Origin: Bdellovibrionaceae bacterium UBA2351
Lineage (GTDB): Bacteria > Bdellovibrionota > Bdellovibrionia > Bdellovibrionales > Bdellovibrionaceae
Reading direction: 5' to 3'
NCBI GenBank assembly: GCA_002344565.1
Contig: DDTZ01000022.1
Span: 1 to 7,843 of the forward strand
DNA length: 7,843 bases
The notes under the pieces are model-generated. The model was not told where the DNA came from, ran no database searches, and was given only the letters and a program-made list of their open reading frames with translations. Of the stretch, positions 1 through 4,952 are shown in pieces. The translations under genes were made by a program, and so were the position numbers. Position 1 is the first letter of the stretch; every line of letters starts with the position of its first letter.

Positions 1-1
1 T

Positions 2-190
2 GTTTCTGTCAACGAACCAGACGAAGTGATAGAGCTCGCAACGTTGAAGAAACTGTATCCAGATTTGACACTGCAAGAAACTATCGACAATCAGACTGTC
101 GTACTTTTGGCTAGCACTGTTCACCCGCAGAGAACGTGCGTTTCCGAAGGTCTAGATTTAGCGGATTACCAGGAAAATTTCACTTTTTAA
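2..190 (+). CDS. C-terminal fragment of an unrecognised protein (5' end outside window)
   Basis: An open frame enters from the left edge and runs 62 codons to TAA at 188-190. The visible peptide starts VSVNEPDEVIELATLKK and ends ADYQENFTF. It is mixed in character: acidic residues, a short likely helix (LATLKKLYPDL), one hydrophobic strand-like stretch (TVVLLAST) and a single Cys. There is no membrane segment or motif I can name. It is followed by 57 bases before the next start, with an inverted repeat and promoter-like elements, so it probably ends a separate transcription unit. That it is coding rests on the unbroken frame and ordinary protein-like composition; 62 codons could also be open by chance. 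I cannot assign a function. Confidence 0.5.
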   Translation, partial: VSVNEPDEVIELATLKKLYPDLTLQETIDNQTVVLLASTVHPQRTCVSEGLDLADYQENFTF

Positions 191-193
191 GTG

Positions 194-219
194 TCTCAAT
201 TGAATACCTGGCCTTGAGA
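194..219. repeat. Inverted repeat TCTCAA-N14-TTGAGA in the spacer before the beta-barrel gene
   Basis: TCTCAA at 194-199 is the exact reverse complement of TTGAGA at 214-219, with 14 bases between. The right arm coincides with the proposed -35 hexamer of the next gene, so it could be an operator half-site pair. It could also be a weak hairpin past the upstream gene, though no T-run follows. A 6-bp match at this spacing can arise by chance. Confidence 0.25.
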
Positions 220-241
220 AAATTCCTTAATAAACGATACT
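214..241 (+). promoter_or_regulatory. Putative sigma70-type promoter of the beta-barrel protein gene
   Basis: TTGAGA (214-219, 5 of 6 to TTGACA), a 16-base spacer and GATACT (236-241, 4 of 6 to TATAAT). The -10 element ends 6 bases before the ATG at 248, so transcription would begin at or next to the start codon. This fits the lack of a usable Shine-Dalgarno sequence: the only purine run, GAAAG at 242-246, is one base from the ATG. Confidence 0.4.
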
Positions 242-247
242 GAAAGT

Positions 248-1126
248 ATGCGAATTTCAATTACTTTACTTACATTATCGGTTTTGGGGTTTAGTTCGGC
301 ACACGCTTATACACTAGAAAAGACAAGCGCTAACGCTGTTATTTTCCAGTTAGATGGTAAGCCAGTTTCTGCTAATCAAGACTTCTATATTGTAGATCAA
401 AACAACAAAGCTAAAGTTTTAGTTCGCGTAGAAAAATTCACATCTAAACAAGCTAAGGCGAAAGTAGTTAAAGGTAATATTGCCAATGCGCAAGTGGGCA
501 TGAGCCTACGCCCTGTTCGGTCCCCAGCCAGTGTTCCTGCGGAAGGGCAAATGGCGGCACAAATTACGACTCGTTCAACGAAGCCAAGAAACACTTGGGG
601 TTTTATGACGTCGTACATGATGAGCTCAATGAATGCTAAGTTTTCATATAATGGCACTAATCAAACTGCGGCTATGAGCGGATCTTCGATCGGATTGCTC
701 GGCTACTACGACTACACTCTGAATAAAAATTTGCAAGTTCGCGGTATCGGTGGTCTTGAAACGTTCGATGCAAAACAAGCTAAAGACGCTGCCGTTTGCG
801 AAAAAGGCACGTCTAAAGAATGTAACGTTAAAATCAACTACTTATCTTTGTACGCCATGGGCAAATATAACCTTACGGGCGGTAAAAATAAATTCTGGAT
901 CGGTGGCGGCTTAGGGTATCTACTCGCGATGGGCAAATCATCTACGGTTCTAGATACCAGCCTAATTACATCTAACCAGGTTCTAACGCTTGGCTTAGGT
1001 CTAGATATCGGTTCTGGCACTAAAAATCAAATTCCAGTTTCATTAGACTACTCTCTGTTTCCGTCGTCAGCGACAGTCAGTGCTAGTATCATCAGTCTCA
1101 AAGTGGGCTTTGGTTTCGGACAATAA
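248..1126 (+). CDS. Exported outer-membrane beta-barrel-like protein with small N-terminal beta domain
   Basis: 292 residues. Residues 1-20 form a clear Sec signal peptide: basic MR, a hydrophobic core, and cleavage after SSAHA before Tyr21. This supports the start at 248. Residues about 28-90 look like a small SH3-like beta domain (DGKPVSANQDFYIVD, then VLVRVEKF, AKAKVVKGN, VGMSLRPV), a pattern I associate with FlgT-C-like modules; this is a resemblance only. A Pro/Ser/Thr linker (about 91-113) follows. From about 115 to the end, alternating hydrophobic strands with Gly and aromatics (WGFMTSYMM, SIGLLGYYDYTL, VRGIGGLETF, INYLSLYAMGKYNL, KFWIGGGLGYLLAMG, VLTLGLGLDIG, QIPVSLDYSLF, IISLKVGFGFG) fit an eight-strand barrel. 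Cys184 and Cys192 lie in one proposed loop and could form a disulfide. No exact family is recognised. It precedes the T2SS genes by 63 bases; whether it is linked to secretion is unknown. Confidence 0.85.
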   Translation: MRISITLLTLSVLGFSSAHAYTLEKTSANAVIFQLDGKPVSANQDFYIVDQNNKAKVLVRVEKFTSKQAKAKVVKGNIANAQVGMSLRPVRSPASVPAEGQMAAQITTRSTKPRNTWGFMTSYMMSSMNAKFSYNGTNQTAAMSGSSIGLLGYYDYTLNKNLQVRGIGGLETFDAKQAKDAAVCEKGTSKECNVKINYLSLYAMGKYNLTGGKNKFWIGGGLGYLLAMGKSSTVLDTSLITSNQVLTLGLGLDIGSGTKNQIPVSLDYSLFPSSATVSASIISLKVGFGFGQ

Positions 1127-1154
1127 ACCCAAACCTGAACCACTACTTCGATGC

Positions 1155-1183
1155 TTTACTTAACTACCTCACCAGCGTACTAT
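1155..1183 (+). promoter_or_regulatory. Putative promoter of the gsp operon
   Basis: TTTACT (1155-1160), a 17-base spacer and TACTAT (1178-1183), each 4 of 6 to the sigma70 consensus. The -10 ends exactly 6 bases before the gspF ATG. No Shine-Dalgarno is visible in the 63-base gap, so if this promoter is real the mRNA is probably leaderless. Confidence 0.4.
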
Positions 1184-1189
1184 TTCTAA

Positions 1190-2407
1190 ATGCCACTCTT
1201 TGAATATAAGGGAATCACTCAAGCTGGAAAAAATAAATCTGGTGTCATTGATTCTGAAAATATTAAAGCTGCCCGATTAAAATTAAAAAAAGATGGCATC
1301 TTTGTTACTGACATTCGCAACAAAGTAAAAGCTGGAGCAAAGAAAAATTCCTCTACCCTATTCCAAGCTTCTGTACCTATCAAAGATTTAGCCTTGATGA
1401 CTCGTCAGTTGGCGGTTTTAATTAAATCGCAAATTCCTTTAGTGGACGCGCTGGCGGCGGTTAGTGAGCAAGTCGAACATCCGGCGCTTTCACAAGCTCT
1501 TGCCGATTCTAAGAACATGGTTAACGAAGGTAGTCCCTTTTACAAGTCACTCGCTAAATACCCGCACATCTTTGACAACATTTATGTTTCGATGTGCGAA
1601 GCTGGCGAGATGTCCGGAAGTTTAGATGTTATTCTTTTGCGATTAGCAGACTTCACGGAATCGGCGGCGAAACTTCGTCAAAAAGTTTCGAGTGCTCTGA
1701 CCTATCCGATCATCATGCTTGTTGTGGTTTTCATCATCGTGATGGGTCTATTCACATTCGTTATTCCAAAAATGATGACTATTTTCGAATCGGCACCAGA
1801 ACTGCAACTGCCATGGTACACATTGGTGATCGTACAGATTTCCCAAATCATGACTGACTTCTGGTACATCATTATTGGTGTTATGGTTACGATGTACGTT
1901 TTATTTGTTACATGGAAAAAATCGGCAGAAGGGCGACCGCGCTGGGACGCAATTTCGCTACGCATTCCCGTCTTTGGACCGATCATCCGCATGGTTGCTG
2001 TAGCCCGCTTCACGCGAACACTAGCGACTCTGCTTACAGGTGGCGTGCCAATGTTAGGTGCTTTAGATATCGTTCGTAACGTTGTGAATAACGCCGTTAT
2101 CGCTGCCGCGGTGGATGAAGCTAGAGGCAATATTTCCGAAGGGGAAAGTATCGCTGGTCCTTTGGGGCGTTCGGGGCAATTTCCACCCATCGTTATCCAC
2201 ATGGTGAAGATTGGTGAAAAAACAGGCGAACTTGAAAATATGCTGACGCAAGTTTCCGATGCCTATGATTTTTCAGTACAAAATAAAATTGATGGCATGA
2301 CGTCTTTAATTACACCGATCATAACTGTGATTATGGGGGTCGTGGTCATGATTATCGTGTTGTCCATTGTTATCCCTATGTTTGAGATGACAAATTTAGG
2401 TAATTAG
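1190..2407 (+). CDS. gspF: Type II secretion system inner-membrane platform protein GspF
   Basis: 405 residues, the usual family length. GspF is the polytopic platform protein that, with GspL/GspM and the ATPase GspE, drives pseudopilus assembly. The N-terminus has the family opening (MPLFEYKGITQAGK), followed by a cytoplasmic region. Two homologous T2SSF domains are visible at about 65-193 and 270-395, each carrying its repeat motif: GEMSGSLDVIL at 139-149 and GEKTGELENML at 342-352. Likely membrane segments are about 171-193, 213-241 and 372-397, giving the usual three-helix topology. PilC of type IV pili shares this fold, but the pseudopilin genes that follow settle it as GspF. gspE, which often precedes gspF, is not here; the upstream neighbour is a beta-barrel gene. 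There is no Shine-Dalgarno before the ATG. The end of the gene overlaps a strong promoter for gspG. Confidence 0.96.
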   Translation: MPLFEYKGITQAGKNKSGVIDSENIKAARLKLKKDGIFVTDIRNKVKAGAKKNSSTLFQASVPIKDLALMTRQLAVLIKSQIPLVDALAAVSEQVEHPALSQALADSKNMVNEGSPFYKSLAKYPHIFDNIYVSMCEAGEMSGSLDVILLRLADFTESAAKLRQKVSSALTYPIIMLVVVFIIVMGLFTFVIPKMMTIFESAPELQLPWYTLVIVQISQIMTDFWYIIIGVMVTMYVLFVTWKKSAEGRPRWDAISLRIPVFGPIIRMVAVARFTRTLATLLTGGVPMLGALDIVRNVVNNAVIAAAVDEARGNISEGESIAGPLGRSGQFPPIVIHMVKIGEKTGELENMLTQVSDAYDFSVQNKIDGMTSLITPIITVIMGVVVMIIVLSIVIPMFEMTNLGN

Positions 2408-2416
2408 ATTTATAAT
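2387..2416 (+). promoter_or_regulatory. Strong internal promoter for gspG
   Basis: ATGACA (2387-2392, 5 of 6 to TTGACA), an 18-base spacer and a perfect TATAAT (2411-2416). The -35 lies inside the last codons of gspF and the -10 just after its stop. Transcription would start near 2423, giving a leader of about 26 bases with a good SD. It would give the shaft pseudopilin and the genes behind it more transcript than gspF, matching the need for many GspG copies. Confidence 0.6.
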
Positions 2417-2434
2417 TTTTTAATCGCGTTAACG

Positions 2435-2440
2435 AAAGGA
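2435..2440 (+). promoter_or_regulatory. Shine-Dalgarno of gspG
   Basis: AAAGGA, 9 bases before the ATG at 2450. It stands out because the genes at 248, 1190 and 7037 lack any SD, and it fixes the gspG start. Confidence 0.7.
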
Positions 2441-2449
2441 TTCAGTCCA

Positions 2450-2896
2450 ATGAAAAATTCTATTACAAATGTAGCAAAAAATCGCAAAGGTTTTACTCTT
2501 GTTGAAATCATGATCGTTCTTGCCATTCTTGGCTCTATCTTCGCTCTTCTAGCGGGTCGCTTCGCTGGAGCTCGTGATAAAGCAAAAGTGAAAGAAGCTA
2601 ATATTCAAATGGGTCAGATCTCTAACTCATTAGCGAATTACAATTTAGACTGCAATAAATACCCAGCAGCTTTGGACGGCTTGAAAAAAGCGGATGATTG
2701 CAAAAACTGGGGACCAAATGCTTACTACCAAGGAAAATTGGAAGATCCATGGGGTAAGCCATATCAATATGAAATTTCAGGTGCTGAATTTGTATTGAAA
2801 TCTCTTGGCAAGGATGGAAAAGAGGGCGGTAGTGGCTTTGATAAAGATCTTGTTTGGGGCGAAGACGAATCATCTGAAGGCGCAGCCGCAAATTAA
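2450..2896 (+). CDS. gspG: Type II secretion system major pseudopilin GspG
   Basis: 148 residues. GspG is the main subunit of the periplasmic pseudopilus that pushes folded substrates through the GspD secretin. A basic 14-residue leader ends in RKG, with prepilin peptidase cleavage before Phe15; FTLVE gives the required Glu at mature position 5 (Glu19). Residues 15-37 form the hydrophobic helix. The C-terminal part shows family hallmarks: DPWGKPYQY (99-107) and the calcium-loop region SLGKDGKEGGSGFDKD (118-133), with Asp122, Asp131 and Asp133 as likely ligands. Two cysteines (68 and 84) flank the segment after the helix and could form a disulfide. The C-terminus ends in an acidic and alanine tail (GEDESSEGAAAN). 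It follows gspF by 42 bases, and its end overlaps the gspH frame. Confidence 0.97.
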   Translation: MKNSITNVAKNRKGFTLVEIMIVLAILGSIFALLAGRFAGARDKAKVKEANIQMGQISNSLANYNLDCNKYPAALDGLKKADDCKNWGPNAYYQGKLEDPWGKPYQYEISGAEFVLKSLGKDGKEGGSGFDKDLVWGEDESSEGAAAN

Positions 2897-3488
2897 ATCC
2901 GCACAGCGCGGATTCACGTTAATTGAAATTCTGATCGTCCTAGGCATCATGTCAGCAGTGATTGTTCTAGGACTCGGTCGTGTTCGCAAAAACGAAAATA
3001 ATATTAAAACTACATTCCGTGAAATTACGGTTCTTTCAAAAGAGATCCGTAATCAAGCACGTCTTACGCAAACATTTTTCCGTTTGATGATCGAAATTAG
3101 ACCTGAAAAATCTCGCTACTGGGTTGAAAAAGGTAATGCGATTGAAATGAAAGATGCCAAGGCCGAATTAAAAACCCCAGAAGAAATTGAAGCCAGTGGT
3201 GATGACAAGAAAAAGTCATCATTTGCATTATACAAAAAGCTAACTAAAAAAGAAAAAGACCTTCCTAAAGGCATTAAATTTAAATCTCTTGAAATTCAAA
3301 ATGCAGAACCTTTGATGGATGGTTTGGGTGCTATATACTATTCTCCAGAAGGATTAGTAGAAGCATCGATCATTCATATTACCGATGATAAAAATACATG
3401 GTCGCTATTGATCAATCCCCTCACCGGCATAGTCGATATTGCTGAAGAGGAAATCAGTTTAAAGGATATTATCAAACGTAATGACTAA
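2838..3488 (+). CDS. gspH: Type II secretion system minor pseudopilin GspH
   Basis: A minor pseudopilin that joins the GspI-J-K tip to the GspG shaft. The cleavage motif RG^FTLIEILIVLG follows directly after the end of gspG, with Glu at mature position 5 and a hydrophobic helix of about 22 residues. The C-terminal half has GspH-type strands (AIYYSPEGLV, WSLLINPLTGIV). With the start used here it has 216 residues, with Gly25/Phe26 at the cleavage site. The start is uncertain because no ATG lies near the motif. TTG 2838 is chosen for AGAGGG at 2821-2826 and a leader of 25. Alternatives are ATG 2814 (83-nt overlap with gspG), TTG 2850, CTG 2874 and ATT 2892, which overlaps the gspG stop as ATTAA. 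A Lys/Glu-rich stretch (about 101-145, including DDKKKSS and KKLTKKEKD) is a charged insertion relative to short GspH proteins. It overlaps gspI by 8 nt. Confidence 0.88.
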   Translation: MIKILFGAKTNHLKAQPQIKSAQRGFTLIEILIVLGIMSAVIVLGLGRVRKNENNIKTTFREITVLSKEIRNQARLTQTFFRLMIEIRPEKSRYWVEKGNAIEMKDAKAELKTPEEIEASGDDKKKSSFALYKKLTKKEKDLPKGIKFKSLEIQNAEPLMDGLGAIYYSPEGLVEASIIHITDDKNTWSLLINPLTGIVDIAEEEISLKDIIKRND

Positions 3489-3999
3489 CCGTAGCCGTCT
3501 AAGACAATCTGGTTTCACTTTACTCGAAGTTTTGATCGCGATGATCATTCTGGCTTCGGGTGTGATGCTATTGGCTCAGTCTTGGAGCAGTTCGTACAAT
3601 CGTATTCGCAAAACACAAAAGAATGTTGAAATCGCGGCATTACTAGAACGAAAACTTGCGGAAACAGATATGAAGTACCGCGGAAAATCCATCGATTCAA
3701 TTCCTGAAAGCGAAGGCGATGAGTTTGAAGGTTACCCTGAATACAGCTGGAAACTAGAATCTAAGAAGTTTGAAATGCCCGATTTAACTTCGATCCTGAT
3801 CGGCCGCGATGGTGGTGTGGATCAAATGATGATGCAATTGATGAAGCAGTTCTCTGAACATTTATCCAATTCAATCAAAGAAGTGAAAATCACCGTTACC
3901 TATAAGGTAAAAGAGAAAGAATTCGAATATTCGGCCACTCTATTGTTTGTAGACTACGATAAACAATTGCCCCTACCCTCGATTCCGGGTGGTGGCTAA
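3481..3999 (+). CDS. gspI: Type II secretion system minor pseudopilin GspI
   Basis: 172 residues; GspI proteins are commonly about 120-130. It nucleates the GspI-J-K tip complex of the pseudopilus. A short basic leader MTNRSRLRQSG is cleaved before Phe12; FTLLEVLIAMIILASG gives Glu at mature position 5 (Glu16) and the hydrophobic helix (12-33). The family-typical AALLERKLAETD follows at 52-63. The extra length is largely a Met-rich helical insertion (about 102-131, with DQMMMQLMKQF) between two beta regions, and a Pro/Gly end (LPLPSIPGGG). The ATG overlaps the gspH stop in ATGACTAA. An AAAGGA at 3461-3466 is 14 bases upstream, rather far for an SD, so translational coupling probably matters. 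Assignment as GspI rests on position and helix pattern. Confidence 0.92.
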   Translation: MTNRSRLRQSGFTLLEVLIAMIILASGVMLLAQSWSSSYNRIRKTQKNVEIAALLERKLAETDMKYRGKSIDSIPESEGDEFEGYPEYSWKLESKKFEMPDLTSILIGRDGGVDQMMMQLMKQFSEHLSNSIKEVKITVTYKVKEKEFEYSATLLFVDYDKQLPLPSIPGGG

Positions 4000-4952
4000 T
4001 GCACATACGTCGTAATTCTGGTTTTACGTTAATCGAAGTTTTAATTGCCGTAGCGATCATGTCGACACTGGGTTTGTTGGCAGCCCAGACAATCAAGCAG
4101 GCTATTACACAAAAGAAAGTCATTCAAGAAATGGTGAACGATACGTCACGGTTACGTGATGGCGTTAAGATTTTTGAGAAAGACGTTCAACTGGCCTACC
4201 ATCATCGCGATTGGGAAAAAGAAATTAAAGAGCTAGCAAAGAAGACTAAAAAAACAACGGCTCCGGCCGCCGCAGGCACACCGGGTGCCGCTGGGCAGCC
4301 ACCGCAACTGAATCAAATTTTTGATGCTAATGGGAATGTTATTTCTACCCAAGAACAAGACGCGAATGTGGAAGCGCCTCGAAAAGATCCAACGACTCAG
4401 TTTGTAGGAAAAGAAAGTGAAATCAATTTCGTTACGATGAACACGGGGCGAATTTTAAAAGATATGCCGCAAGCGGATTTCATCGAGGTAGGTTATACGT
4501 TAAAAGATTGCACCACATTCGCCGAGAAAAAAACGACGAAGTGTTTGTACCGTCGTGTTTCGCCTTGGGTGGATGAAGATGTCACTAAAGGCGGCGAAGA
4601 ATACCTATTAATTGAAAACATCACTGAGTTTGCCCTTCGCTATATGGGTCGCGGAAAACAAGATTGGAATAAAGACTGGCGCACAGACGGCAGTGGTGAC
4701 GGTGCAACTAAAGGAAACTTTCCATGGCTAGTCGAAATCTCGATCACGTATCAAAAAGATCCCGAGAAACAAACTTCAAAGAAACATTCGATGCAATTAG
4801 TGATTCCAATTCATTTTCCTAACAACAAAGAAGAATCCGGCAGTTCTGATTCGTCGTCCCCATCAGCAACGCCCAGTGGGCCGGCCGGCACTGGAACGAC
4901 GCCAACTGACGGAGAGCCGGCAGGTGGTGGTCCCGCAGGAGTAACACGATGA
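3999..4952 (+). CDS. gspJ: Type II secretion system minor pseudopilin GspJ
   Basis: 317 residues, longer than the usual 200-230. GspJ is part of the pseudopilus tip with GspI and GspK. An 8-residue leader MHIRRNSG is cleaved before Phe9; FTLIEVLIAVAIMSTLGLLA gives Glu13 at mature position 5. GspJ features in order: FVGKESEINFVTMN (135-148), a strand FIEVGYTL (161-168), LYRRVSPW (183-190) and the segment ENITEFALRYMG (206-217) followed by W223 and W227. Two additions explain the length: an Ala/Pro/Gly insert (about 85-105, with APAAAGTPGAAG) and a low-complexity Ser/Pro/Gly/Thr tail (about 279-317). Cys171 and Cys182 may pair. The start overlaps the gspI stop by one base (TAATG), and a G-rich stretch at 3987-3995 may act as SD. 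Its stop overlaps gspK by 4 bases (ATGA). Confidence 0.94.
   Translation: MHIRRNSGFTLIEVLIAVAIMSTLGLLAAQTIKQAITQKKVIQEMVNDTSRLRDGVKIFEKDVQLAYHHRDWEKEIKELAKKTKKTTAPAAAGTPGAAGQPPQLNQIFDANGNVISTQEQDANVEAPRKDPTTQFVGKESEINFVTMNTGRILKDMPQADFIEVGYTLKDCTTFAEKKTTKCLYRRVSPWVDEDVTKGGEEYLLIENITEFALRYMGRGKQDWNKDWRTDGSGDGATKGNFPWLVEISITYQKDPEKQTSKKHSMQLVIPIHFPNNKEESGSSDSSSPSATPSGPAGTGTTPTDGEPAGGGPAGVTR
4937..4941 (+). promoter_or_regulatory. Shine-Dalgarno of gspK inside the gspJ end
   Basis: AGGAG, 7 bases before the gspK ATG at 4949 and within the last gspJ codons. It is the best SD in the window. It supports the ATGA-overlap start and independent ribosome loading on gspK. Confidence 0.7.

Noticed and set aside
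397..657. Antisense frame of 86 codons in the beta-barrel gene
   Set aside because: It is a shadow of a gene with a clear signal peptide and barrel pattern; no SD or motif supports it.
1594..1857. Second forward frame (87 codons) inside gspF
   Set aside because: It is an out-of-frame shadow of gspF with no SD and no recognisable content.
1702..2202. Long antisense open frame (166 codons) inside gspF
   Set aside because: It lies wholly opposite a well-supported gspF, its product has no recognisable domain and is rich in Thr/Ile/Met as expected from antisense of a membrane protein.
2622..2891. Antisense frame of 89 codons in gspG
   Set aside because: It is fully covered by gspG, a confident family member, and the peptide shows no domain or signal peptide.
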